Positions 32,841-40,375 of a DNA stretch of 43,310 bases are shown here, in pieces; positions within the stretch are counted from its first letter, which is position 1, and every line of letters begins with the position of its first letter. The stretch is from the NCBI GenBank assembly GCA_020441855.1, contig JAGRLL010000045.1:1-43310 (forward strand). Direction: 5' to 3'. Below the pieces are notes generated by a model, which was not told the origin of the DNA, searched no databases, and worked only from the letters and a program-made list of their open reading frames with translations. Made by a program: the position numbers and the translations under genes. This DNA is from Nitratireductor sp. Its GTDB lineage: Bacteria > Pseudomonadota > Alphaproteobacteria > Rhizobiales > Rhizobiaceae.

Positions 32841-33359
32841 TTAGAACCACACGCGCTGGCGGCCGGCGCCATCGATGGTAACGTCGACGTACCTCGGCTG
32901 CTCGCGCACATAAGGATGTTGGGTGACCAGTGCCTTGCAAACCCGCTTGCCGTCCTCGAAATGCCAGCGTCCCGAGGCGCCCCCATTGTCACGATAACTG
33001 CACATGGCGCTGCTAACGACTTTGGGTTCGGTGGAGACGCAACCGACTTCATTCCGACGATCCCCCGAACGCGTGACGAGACGGAACCCGGCATCGCAAT
33101 AGTACGGCTCGTAACGGGGCTTCGTCGCTGTGAAGCCGACACCGCTGCAAATCGGGAAGGAACGGCCCTTCGCCAGATGCGACCACAACCGCTCAATCGG
33201 GGGGCGGCACTCGGCGTACTGCGTTGCGCCACCGGGATTCGAAAGGCATAGGAGAACCTGGCAACCCCAATCATCTGCCCGCGCAATGGAAGACGAAAAC
33301 GTGTACAATGGAACGCAGAGTAAAAAGGCAGAAAGTGCCCGAATGACCGCATTTTTCAT
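32841..33359 (-). CDS. Secreted Cys-rich protein at the head of the virB operon
   Basis: A 172-residue protein with a clear signal peptide (NAVIRALSAFLLCVPLYTF, then SSSIARA, cut before DDWGC). The mature part has eight Cys (GCQVLLCLSNPGG, AECRPPIERLW, PICSGVG, YYCDAGF, GCVSTEP, AMCSYRD, KRVCKAL), so it is probably a disulfide-bonded periplasmic protein. I recall similar DDWGC..LLCLSNP proteins in front of virB1 on other plasmids, but no function. GGGAG 9 bases before the ATG at 33359 supports the start; the longer frame crosses the promoter. It is probably an accessory part of the channel or pilus. Confidence 0.78.
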   Translation of the reverse strand: MKNAVIRALSAFLLCVPLYTFSSSIARADDWGCQVLLCLSNPGGATQYAECRPPIERLWSHLAKGRSFPICSGVGFTATKPRYEPYYCDAGFRLVTRSGDRRNEVGCVSTEPKVVSSAMCSYRDNGGASGRWHFEDGKRVCKALVTQHPYVREQPRYVDVTIDGAGRQRVWF

Positions 33360-33414
33360 GCCCAAACTCCCGTTTGTCTCTCCACTGGCTCGCCGTCCGT
33401 GAGGCTTCACCACC

Positions 33415-33455
33415 TTGTCATACTGCACGTTAACGAATAGATAAGAAGATGCCAA
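33415..33455. promoter_or_regulatory. Face-to-face promoters and palindrome between the virB operon and the regulator
   Basis: Plus strand: TTGTCA (33415-33420), 17 bp, TAGATA (33438-33443). Minus strand: TTGGCA (33450-33455), 17 bp, TAACGT (33427-33432). The two overlap around the palindrome CGTTAACG (33428-33435), so a protein bound there would affect both. The plus-strand promoter would start RNA at about the first base of the regulator's ATG. Confidence 0.45.
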
Positions 33456-33802
33456 GCCCATTAAACCAACGCTGGCACAACACGGTTTTTGCGACCTTGG
33501 CTACGCACGAGATCATGTCAAAGCCCCTGCCCGACGAGACGCCGAATTCGCGTCTGCGCCAGCTCGGCATGATGAATCTCCTGTACACGCTGCAAAAGGC
33601 AGATACGGCGCTGACCATAACGAACGTGACGGAAGTCACTGGAATGACAAGGAAAGCAGCGCAGGAAGCCATTGATCCGCTGGTCGTGCGAGGGCTTTTG
33701 AAAGAGTCCTGGGGGCGCACGTCAATCGGGCGTGGCAAGGCCCGGCAGTACGAGATCGCGCCGGAAATCTTCGAGAGGCTTCAGGGCGTTTACGGCTCCT
33801 AA
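33449..33802 (+). CDS. Winged-helix transcriptional regulator, divergent from the virB operon
   Basis: A 117-residue protein with a winged-helix fold: SRLRQLGMMNLLYTLQKADT, then LTITNVTEVTGMTRKAAQEA as helix-turn-helix and LVVRGLLKESWGRTSIGRGK, in which the Gly/Arg turn is the wing. It resembles small MarR/GntR-like plasmid regulators. Because it is divergent from the virB operon and shares its promoter region, it is a likely regulator of conjugation and of itself. The ATG at 33449 would give an almost leaderless mRNA from the visible promoter; the ATG at 33515 (MSKPLPDE) is a possible alternative start. Confidence 0.72.
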   Translation: MPSPLNQRWHNTVFATLATHEIMSKPLPDETPNSRLRQLGMMNLLYTLQKADTALTITNVTEVTGMTRKAAQEAIDPLVVRGLLKESWGRTSIGRGKARQYEIAPEIFERLQGVYGS

Positions 33803-33987
33803 ACCGCGCTACGTGATCCTCAGTCGTTTGAAAAGTCGTCTTAAAAAGACTTCCATCACATGATGAAAACGCACAGTATTGCTTGCGCATAAGCGCGCTA
33901 GCATACTTCGCGCAACGACTCACCTGCTCTCACGCGCAGACTGATTCGTTTCGCGTAGACAAACCGTGTGATGGAGAAGCTATACGG

Positions 33988-34089
33988 CAAAAAAGGAACG
34001 GCCCCGGAAGTTGACGCTTCCAAGGCCGGTTCACTGAAGATCGAAATTCTTTGCTGGGGCTCTTTGGCGAGAACCGCAACCTGTGACGG
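33988..34089 (-). ncRNA. Antisense (counter-transcribed) RNA of the first repC-like gene
   Basis: On the minus strand, TTGACA (34118-34123), 17 bp and GATTAT (34095-34100) form a strong promoter. About 65 bp further is a 12-bp terminator stem: 34017-34028 pairs with 33999-34010, loop CGTCAA, followed by a T-rich run at 33998-33988. Two pairs are U-G in this strand and C-A mismatches in the other, so the minus strand is the functional RNA. It is antisense to the leader of the repC-like gene at 34178. This is the arrangement of incompatibility RNAs in repABC plasmids; the RNA is predicted, not observed. Confidence 0.7.
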
Positions 34090-34177
34090 GTCGAATAATC
34101 GCAAAAGCCCAAATTTGTGTCAAGGCAAAACGCCACTTCGGCGAACGATCCTGCTTGCCGTTTCGGGAGGTACCGGA

Positions 34178-35710
34178 ATGAGCACTACTGAAGAATTTGC
34201 ATCGGCCGAAGGATTGAAACCAGTGGCCGGTGTTCGTCGGATCACGCCCGCCGGCCTGGCCGCGCACCGGGCAGCTCGGGACTATGCTGGCGATCGGACA
34301 CTGGCCGTAAAGCGGATTGAGGCATTGCAGTTGGCTAAGCGCGCGGCCGCCGCGTTGGGACTGAAGGCGGCGAAGATTGCGATGATAGACAAACTGTTCG
34401 GCTATTCGCCCGCGGCCGACTGGACCTGCAAGGACGCCAGCCCGATCGTCTGGCCCTCTAACGAGGCCCTCGCGCGGCAACTCGGCTTATCCATCTCTAC
34501 GGCCCGACATCATCTGCGCGGGCTGGCCGCGGCAGGACTTATCGCGCATGCATCGCACCCCACCTACCAGCGTCGTGGTGTTCGGGACGACCAAGGCAAG
34601 ATCGTGGAGGCGTTTGGGATCGACCTATCGCCGATCATCATGCGTTATGACGAACTTCTCGAGATCGCCCTTGCCTATGAGCAGGAAGGACGCGAGCGCA
34701 GGACGCTCTCCTATCAGCGTACACAGATCCGCAGAGAGATCGAGGCTGTCCTGGTGGCGGCGGAACGCGATGGGCTCGTGGGCAACTGGCAACACTTCCA
34801 CGCGAGGCTGGATAGGCTGCGGGAATGCGTGCCGGGTGACCTGGGCCAATTCCGCGAGTTGATCGAAGAGTTGACCGTTCTCCGTGAGCAGGTTGAAGAG
34901 GCGTACCGAAGCGCGTCGCAACGCTCAAATTTAGACACCGCGGTGACGAGTTTTCGTCAGGTACAAACTACAGCGGATCTTCCCTGTGTAGAAGAAAGTA
35001 GAAACTCGCCCCCCGCCGTAACGGACAGACTTATTTCAGGCGCCCCACCCCGCCCCACCCCACTGACTTCCGGAAGAAGACTGGCAGATGCGCTAGCGGC
35101 CGCTGGAACGGATGGCAGGCCGGCGCTGAGCCCGGTTGACGACATCGGCAATGTATCGCTCGGACTGGTGCGAGCCGCCTGCCCTGCCCTTCAAAAGCAC
35201 GTCCCCGAGGTCTTCGACAGTTGGACAGCGCTGCGGTCATCAGGCCGCCGGCTGTGCGCCGCCGCGACAATCAATGCCCAGGTATGGACCGAGGCGGAAA
35301 ACGATCTGGGACCGGACGCGGCGATCGCCGCGCTTGCTGTCACCGTGCAGCGCGCAGATGATGGTCAGGTCGCCAACCCCGGCGCGTATCTTCGGAGACT
35401 CATTCAGCGAGGCAGAAACGGGCAGTTGCGAATTAGCCGGTCTTTGTTTGCGCTTGCCGGCGCGAAGGGCGGCGGCGTCGCAATTCATTCCTCGCGCCCG
35501 GTACATCCCTATCGCGGCTTTCCTCAGGACCGCATCAACTGGTCCGGTTGGGCGGAGCTGGTTCGCGAGCATGCGCCCAAACCGACGCCTGATGTCGAGA
35601 CCGTGGCGGATGCCTTCAGGTCCTGGTGCCGCAAGGGGAATATCGATCTCGCCCAACCGAGCATCGAAAAAGCATTTATTGGGTTCTGCAAGAAGTGGCG
35701 GATGCGTTGA
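34178..35710 (+). CDS. repC: RepC-like replication initiator, first copy
   Basis: A 510-residue protein. The N-terminal winged-helix region shares blocks with the canonical RepC at 39008: SPIVWPSNEALARQLGLSI, TARHHLRGLAAAGLIAHAS and EAFGIDLSPIIMRYDEL here, against LIVWPSNEQLMARANGISP, LRRHLAVLVECGLIIRR and QAYGFDLSPIVARAEEF there. The middle is helical with a variable linker (about 270-330). The C-terminal half holds INAQVWTEAENDLGPDAAIA and VANPGAYLRRLIQRGRNGQL. RepC binds oriV, usually inside its own gene, and starts replication. GGGAGG at 34165-34170 fixes the ATG at 34178; the longer frame crosses the antisense-RNA region. It lacks an adjacent repAB and is diverged from the second repC, so it was probably acquired separately. 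Confidence 0.85.
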   Translation: MSTTEEFASAEGLKPVAGVRRITPAGLAAHRAARDYAGDRTLAVKRIEALQLAKRAAAALGLKAAKIAMIDKLFGYSPAADWTCKDASPIVWPSNEALARQLGLSISTARHHLRGLAAAGLIAHASHPTYQRRGVRDDQGKIVEAFGIDLSPIIMRYDELLEIALAYEQEGRERRTLSYQRTQIRREIEAVLVAAERDGLVGNWQHFHARLDRLRECVPGDLGQFRELIEELTVLREQVEEAYRSASQRSNLDTAVTSFRQVQTTADLPCVEESRNSPPAVTDRLISGAPPRPTPLTSGRRLADALAAAGTDGRPALSPVDDIGNVSLGLVRAACPALQKHVPEVFDSWTALRSSGRRLCAAATINAQVWTEAENDLGPDAAIAALAVTVQRADDGQVANPGAYLRRLIQRGRNGQLRISRSLFALAGAKGGGVAIHSSRPVHPYRGFPQDRINWSGWAELVREHAPKPTPDVETVADAFRSWCRKGNIDLAQPSIEKAFIGFCKKWRMR

Positions 35711-36309
35711 TGAAGGTTCGGACGAGATATGTGGAAAGCCGAGTCTGCGGGTGGGGTCCGGCAGCCTATGCGATCGCCATTGCATTCAGCTTGTTCTCGA
35801 CCGCCGGCGGCGTCGCCGCCCAGGGTTTGCCGGAAACGGTCATAGGCAAAGCGCAAATCTACGATGGCGTCACGTTCGATTTGATTCAGGACGGAGGACG
35901 ATATCGTACTGCGACCCGAATCCGCCTGGAGGCCGTCGATTCCTGCGAACTCCGACAGAAGGCGCGTCTTGGAAATGTGGACTGGCCATGTGGCGCAGTG
36001 GCTACGGCGTGGCTCGCGTCTCGCACATTGGTCAAGGAGGTCGAGTGTCGGCCGACCCGCGTTATTCCAGGTGGAGGGTATCGAGCGCAGTGCTACGTCG
36101 ACGCGATCGACATAGCAGCTTTGGGTCTCGGGCAGGGGATGTATGTCCTGGCTGTGTCAAAGCATGAAGATCCGCTGCCCGGCTATGCGGAGATCGAGGC
36201 GAAGGCAAAGGCCGCGAGCGCAGGGATTTGGTCGAGTAATTTCATGACTCCTGCGGATTGGCGCCGCGCTAATGGCACGTATAATCCTCTCTCGCCACAA
36301 CGATGGTGA
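35710..36309 (+). CDS. Secreted staphylococcal-nuclease-like protein
   Basis: A 199-residue protein with a signal peptide (AAYAIAIAFSLFSTAGGVAA, end near residue 38) and an SNase-like domain: GKAQIYDGVTFDLI, RTATRIRLEAVDSCELRQKA, WPCGAVATAWLASRTL, GGGYRAQCYVDAIDIAAL and SAGIWSSNFMTPADWRRANG. By alignment with the family by eye, the Arg of IRL, the Asp-x-x-Glu of VDSCELR and the Arg of YRAQ are kept, but the Asp of the usual DGDT motif is Val (DGVT), a metal ligand in active enzymes. It may be inactive, weak or repurposed. The ATG overlaps the repC-like stop (TGATG). Confidence 0.72.
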   Translation: MKVRTRYVESRVCGWGPAAYAIAIAFSLFSTAGGVAAQGLPETVIGKAQIYDGVTFDLIQDGGRYRTATRIRLEAVDSCELRQKARLGNVDWPCGAVATAWLASRTLVKEVECRPTRVIPGGGYRAQCYVDAIDIAALGLGQGMYVLAVSKHEDPLPGYAEIEAKAKAASAGIWSSNFMTPADWRRANGTYNPLSPQRW

Positions 36310-36385
36310 TTCTCGTAGGCGCCATCGCGGTTGGGCTCCGTCGACACCGTGCGTGGCTGTGGCCCTGGGGCGGACCGAGATTACC

Positions 36386-36403
36386 AGTTAGCCGCGGCTA
36401 ACT
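36386..36403. other. parS: parS centromere for RepB
   Basis: GTTAGCCGCGGCTAAC at 36387-36402 is a perfect 16-bp palindrome that fits the repABC parS consensus GTTNNCNGCNGNNAAC exactly; the outer A/T pair extends it to 18 bp. It lies 154 bp upstream of repA. RepB would bind it and RepA would move it at segregation. I found no second exact copy in the window by eye. Confidence 0.85.
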
Positions 36404-36411
36404 TCCCCGAC

Positions 36412-36437
36412 TGAATGCTGGTACCCCGGGGCATTCA
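36412..36437. promoter_or_regulatory. Inverted repeat between parS and repA
   Basis: TGAATGC (36412-36418) and GCATTCA (36431-36437) flank a GC-rich centre with CCCCGGGG. A possible promoter TTGCAG (36460-36465) ... CATAGT (about 36482-36487) follows. The repeat is a candidate RepA operator for repABC autorepression. Confidence 0.4.
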
Positions 36438-36556
36438 TATCTCGTTAACCCTTATTTTGTTGCAGAACAGAAAGAATCGGGCATAGTTCGCTCACCTGCG
36501 GAGTTTTTCGCAATCTCGTAAATTTTCCGCAACTACCGCAGGAATGGAAGAACCTG

Positions 36557-37774
36557 ATGGAGACCACTGCTAAACCGCCAGCGTCAACCGACGTGACCAA
36601 TGAGCTCAAGACCCTCATTCAGCGTCATTCCGCGGCGCTGTCGTCCGAGCTCCAAGCACATCACGTTAGCACATTTCAACCAGACGCGGAAAAAGGCATT
36701 CGCAATTTTTCGCCGGCCGAAACCGCGAAGCTGATCGGAATCACTGAGGGTTACCTCCGACAGGTCGCTAGCGAGATGCCGGACGTTAGTAACGTCTCGG
36801 CGGGGGGGCGCCGTACATATTCGGTCGAGGCGATCCATGAGATTCGGAAGTCACTGGACAGTGGGACTCGAGGAAACAAGCGATACTTACCCTGGCGCAC
36901 CGGCTCCGAGCAACTCCAGGTCATCACTGTGATGAATTTCAAGGGGGGGTCGGGAAAGACAACGACGACGGCCCACCTCGCTCAGTATCTTGCTCTTCGC
37001 GGCTACCGCGTCCTAGCTATCGACCTGGACCCGCAAGCAAGCCTCTCCGCGCTGTTCGGACACCAGCCCGAGCTCGATGTCGGGCCCAACGAAACGCTCT
37101 ACGGAGCAATCCGGTATGACGAAGAGAAGCGCCCGATCGCCGAGATTGTCAGAGCAACGTATATCCCAGATCTCCATCTGGTGCCTGGCAATCTCGAATT
37201 GATGGAGTTCGAGCACGATACGCCAAAGGCCCTAATGACGCGTGCGCCGGGCGATACTCTGTTCTTTGCGCGCATTGGACAGGCGCTTTCTCAAGTTCAG
37301 AAGCTGTACGATGTCGTGGTAATCGATTGCCCGCCGCAACTAGGTTTCTTGACGATGTCAGCGCTTACCGCCGCGACGTCGGTTCTGATCACGATTCATC
37401 CGCAGATGCTGGACGTAATGTCGATGAGCCAGTTCCTGGCGATGACGGGAGATCTGCTCGAAGAAATCAGTAGGGCAGGGGCGTCGTCGCAATATCTCTG
37501 GATGAAGTACCTAGTGACTCGCTTTGAGCCAAGCGACGGCCCGCAGAACCAGATGGTCGCCTTTTTGCGCTCTATTTTTGGCGATCACGTCCTCAATCAC
37601 CCGATGCTCAAGAGCACCGCGATTTCCGATGCCGGTCTCACCAACCAAACAATTTTCGAGGTGGAGAGAAGCCAGTTTACGCGGTCGACCTACGACAGAG
37701 CGTTGGAATCTGTTGACAGTGTCAACGCTGAAATTGAGGCGCTGATCAAGAAAGCATGGGGTAGGGCCGCATGA
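36557..37774 (+). CDS. repA: RepA partition ATPase
   Basis: A 405-residue ParA-type (type Ib) protein: an N-terminal helix-turn-helix region (about 50-110, SPAETAKLIGITEGYLRQVA), the deviant Walker A FKGGSGKTTTT near residue 128, VLAIDLDPQASLSALFG as Walker A' and VVVIDCPPQLGFLTMSA as Walker B. It positions the plasmid by acting on RepB/parS and represses the repABC promoter. TGGAAG before the ATG at 36557 supports the start. The stop overlaps the repB start (ATGA). Confidence 0.95.
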   Translation: METTAKPPASTDVTNELKTLIQRHSAALSSELQAHHVSTFQPDAEKGIRNFSPAETAKLIGITEGYLRQVASEMPDVSNVSAGGRRTYSVEAIHEIRKSLDSGTRGNKRYLPWRTGSEQLQVITVMNFKGGSGKTTTTAHLAQYLALRGYRVLAIDLDPQASLSALFGHQPELDVGPNETLYGAIRYDEEKRPIAEIVRATYIPDLHLVPGNLELMEFEHDTPKALMTRAPGDTLFFARIGQALSQVQKLYDVVVIDCPPQLGFLTMSALTAATSVLITIHPQMLDVMSMSQFLAMTGDLLEEISRAGASSQYLWMKYLVTRFEPSDGPQNQMVAFLRSIFGDHVLNHPMLKSTAISDAGLTNQTIFEVERSQFTRSTYDRALESVDSVNAEIEALIKKAWGRAA

Positions 37775-38817
37775 GCCGGAAGCAGATCTTTGGCAACCTG
37801 TCGCAAAAGCCGACGGATCAAACCCGCGATACCGTGCCCGCAGTCTCGCAGGAAGACCAAGGCCCACGCCGGCCATCAAGGCTGCGACCTCTTCTAGGTT
37901 CACCTGATTTGACCGATCCGAGCGATGCCACGCCGGTTGGTGCCCTTGGGCAGTCGCTCGGGGAGCTCAGTGAGCGTTCGAAGCGAGCGGACGAAATTGA
38001 AAAGAAGCTCCTATCGGGCCAGATCATAGTCGAACTCGACACTGCCGACGTAGAGCCTTCATTTATCCCGGACCGAATGTTGTCCGATGATGAAGCTTTT
38101 CGCGGTTTTGTGGACTCGATCCGGAACGAGGGGCAACAGGTTCCCATCCTAGTTCGGCCCCACCCCGACGACCCAGCGAAATATCAAGTTGCATTCGGAC
38201 ATCGCCGACTGCGCGCTGCGATCGCTCTGGAGCGGCCGGTAAAGGCCGTCGTTAGGACGATGAGCGACCAAGAACTGGTCATTGCGCAAGGGCAGGAGAA
38301 CAACGAGCGGCAGGACCTCTCCTACATCGAAAAAGTTCGCTTCGCGCAACGCCTCGAAAAGCAGTTCCCTCGTGACGTCATCATGTCAGCCTTGGCGATC
38401 TATAAGAGTGATCTTTCAAACATGCTGGCTGTCGCGGCGAAAATTCCCGAGGACTTGATTGAAGCCATCGGCCCCGCGCACGGCGTAGGCCGTCGCAATT
38501 GGATGGCATTGGCCGATATGTTGGCGTCAGACAAACAGCGCGCAAAGCAGGCGCTGAACGTCGCCAATCGTCCTGGGTTCGAGCTGCTTAAGTCGAAGGA
38601 GCGCTTCGAGGCAGTTGCGAAAGCTCTCAAGGACGGTGCGCTCGCTCCGAAAGACGAGGTGCCTGTCACTCACCAGGGCAATGAAGTTGGTAGAATTTCT
38701 CAGACGAAGCAGAAGGTGACGCTCAGCGTCGATCGGAAGGCTTCCCCCGAGTTTGCGGAATTCGTCTTGAACGAGGTCCCCCGACTCTACGCGGAATACC
38801 GCAAGAGCGTCGGATAG
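37771..38817 (+). CDS. repB: RepB centromere-binding partition protein
   Basis: A 348-residue ParB-family protein: ParB/Srx-type N-terminal domain (about 90-155) with EGQQVPILVRPHPDDPAKYQ and GHRRLRAAIALERPVKAVV, then a helix-turn-helix region (SYIEKVRFAQRLEKQFPRDV, MSALAIYKSDLSNMLAVA) that reads parS, and a C-terminal dimerisation part. The early repeats of charged residues (about 65-80) are usual for RepB. It is co-translated with repA (ATGA overlap). Confidence 0.95.
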   Translation: MSRKQIFGNLSQKPTDQTRDTVPAVSQEDQGPRRPSRLRPLLGSPDLTDPSDATPVGALGQSLGELSERSKRADEIEKKLLSGQIIVELDTADVEPSFIPDRMLSDDEAFRGFVDSIRNEGQQVPILVRPHPDDPAKYQVAFGHRRLRAAIALERPVKAVVRTMSDQELVIAQGQENNERQDLSYIEKVRFAQRLEKQFPRDVIMSALAIYKSDLSNMLAVAAKIPEDLIEAIGPAHGVGRRNWMALADMLASDKQRAKQALNVANRPGFELLKSKERFEAVAKALKDGALAPKDEVPVTHQGNEVGRISQTKQKVTLSVDRKASPEFAEFVLNEVPRLYAEYRKSVG

Positions 38818-38855
38818 CGGCGAACTGAACACGAAGCAGGAGATCGAAACGAAGC

Positions 38856-38907
38856 AAAAGAAAAAGGCCCCCAAAACATCGTTCGGAAGCCCTTCTCCAA
38901 GTTAGCA
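38856..38907 (-). ncRNA. Antisense incompatibility RNA (ctRNA) between repB and repC
   Basis: The repB-repC gap of repABC plasmids carries a small antisense RNA that lowers RepC levels. Here, on the minus strand, TTGACT (38936-38941), 17 bp and GATTCT (38913-38918) form the promoter. A terminator stem GGCTTCC (38885-38891) / GGGGGCC (38866-38872) uses two U-G pairs and is followed by a T-rich run (38865-38856). The expected RNA is about 50 nt. The upstream region of the RNA lies opposite the repC leader, so it probably promotes early termination or blocks repC translation. Confidence 0.8.
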
Positions 38908-39007
38908 CCCAGAGAATCGCACTTCCGCGAATCGCAGTCAAGAGTCCGCGACGGAAAACGTCGTTTCGGCGAGCCAATTTCTTTTGCCTAGCGATAGGTG
39001 AAAGACA

Positions 39008-40318
39008 ATGCAGATACATATTTCAACGACGCCCTTCGGGCGGCGAGCGCTGACGCTTGGCCAGATCGCCAGCCAGGCGACCGCAAAGGCAATGCCCAAG
39101 GAGGCAGCCGCCAATAAGTGGCAGGTCTTCCAGCATATCCGTGAAGCGCGCGAGCCGCTCGGCGCGACCGATCGCTCTCTGGCGATCCTCAACGCGCTGC
39201 TTTCATTCCACCGGGAAACGGAGCTCTCGGCCGTGGGGGAACTCATCGTCTGGCCGTCGAACGAGCAGCTCATGGCCAGGGCCAATGGCATCTCGCCGGC
39301 AACGCTTCGCCGCCATCTGGCTGTGCTGGTGGAATGCGGTTTGATCATTCGTCGCGACAGTCCGAACGGCAAGCGCTTCGCCCGCAGGAGCAGGGCAGGG
39401 GAAGTGGAGCAGGCCTATGGCTTCGACCTGTCGCCGATCGTCGCCCGCGCCGAGGAGTTTCGTGATCTCGCTGAGACCGTCCAGGCGGAGAAGAAGGCGT
39501 TTCGCGTTGCCAGGGAGCGTCTGACGCTGCTGCGGCGCGATATCGTCAAGATGATTGACACCGGGATCGAAGAGGGCGTGCCGGGTAATTGGGGCAGGGT
39601 GCTTCAAGCCTATCAAACGATCATCGCAACGCTTCCGCGCACGGCGCCGAGGCAACTTCTCGAGGACATCTGCGGGCAACTCGCGGAACTTCACGCCGAG
39701 ATCAGTGACATATTGGAATCCTTCACAAAAACGCAAAATGCGAACGCCAATGAGTCTCATTTTGAGCGCCACATACAGAATTCAAATCCCGAATCCATAT
39801 CTGAATCTGAACACGGCTTTCGAGAAAAGAATGAAGCGAGCGGCAGCGCTGCGGAAACCGACAACGTGCGGAGCTTGCCGAAGCGTGATTTGCCGTTGAG
39901 TATTGTGCTGGATGCCTGCCCTAACCTGCTGGAAATCGTTCAATCGGGTGAGATCCGCCACTGGCGCGACTTGCTTGCGGCCGCAGAACTTGGACGAACG
40001 ATGCTCGGTATCAGTCGGAGCGCCTGGCAGGATGCCCAAGGCGTCATGGGCGAGGTTCAGGCCGCGATTGCACTGGCCGCGATTTATCAGCGATCGGGTC
40101 AGATCAACAGCGCGGGCGGATACTTGCGGAGCCTGACAGACAAGGCGAGGGAAGGGAAGTTCTCGACCTGGCCGATGATCATGGCGCTGCTGCGGGCCAA
40201 GCTGGATGAGAACAAGCGGCGGCAATCAGAAGCCGCGGGCAACGCCGGCGGAGCACCGCGACTTGAGTTCTCGGATTCGCTCGTGAAAAGTCTGCAGAAG
40301 TTAAAGCCGCTGCCATGA
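39008..40318 (+). CDS. repC: RepC replication initiator (repABC copy)
   Basis: A 436-residue canonical RepC: the N-terminal FGRRALTLGQIASQATAKAM, DRSLAILNALLSFHRETEL and the winged-helix core SNEQLMARANGISPATLRRH bind oriV, usually within the gene's own middle. The C-terminal domain holds VLDACPNLLEIVQSGEIRHW and AGGYLRSLTDKAREGKFSTW. It is the third gene of repABC, separated from repB by the 190-bp antisense-RNA region. GGTGAAAGACA precedes the ATG at 39008. A local AT-rich stretch inside the gene near 39720-39830 (low-GC against its surroundings) is where an origin would be expected. Confidence 0.94.
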   Translation: MQIHISTTPFGRRALTLGQIASQATAKAMPKEAAANKWQVFQHIREAREPLGATDRSLAILNALLSFHRETELSAVGELIVWPSNEQLMARANGISPATLRRHLAVLVECGLIIRRDSPNGKRFARRSRAGEVEQAYGFDLSPIVARAEEFRDLAETVQAEKKAFRVARERLTLLRRDIVKMIDTGIEEGVPGNWGRVLQAYQTIIATLPRTAPRQLLEDICGQLAELHAEISDILESFTKTQNANANESHFERHIQNSNPESISESEHGFREKNEASGSAAETDNVRSLPKRDLPLSIVLDACPNLLEIVQSGEIRHWRDLLAAAELGRTMLGISRSAWQDAQGVMGEVQAAIALAAIYQRSGQINSAGGYLRSLTDKAREGKFSTWPMIMALLRAKLDENKRRQSEAAGNAGGAPRLEFSDSLVKSLQKLKPLP

Positions 40319-40375
40319 TGCCGCTCGTTTGGTGTCTCTCACGATCGGGCACTGGCTGTCACCGCCCAGGCATGG

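Noticed and set aside
32841-33461. Longer version of the Cys-rich secreted protein starting at 33461
   Set aside because: It would cross both promoters and hide the signal peptide. The ATG at 33359 has a ribosome binding site and a proper signal sequence.
33826-33852. Hairpin GTCTT-AAA-AAGAC after the winged-helix gene as a terminator
   Set aside because: The stem is only about 5 bp, is AT-rich and has no T-run, so it is not convincing as a terminator.
36782-36796. Perfect 7+1+7 inverted repeat GACGTTAGTAACGTC inside repA
   Set aside because: It does not fit the parS consensus and lies in coding sequence. It may be chance or a minor site, so I did not list it as a centromere.
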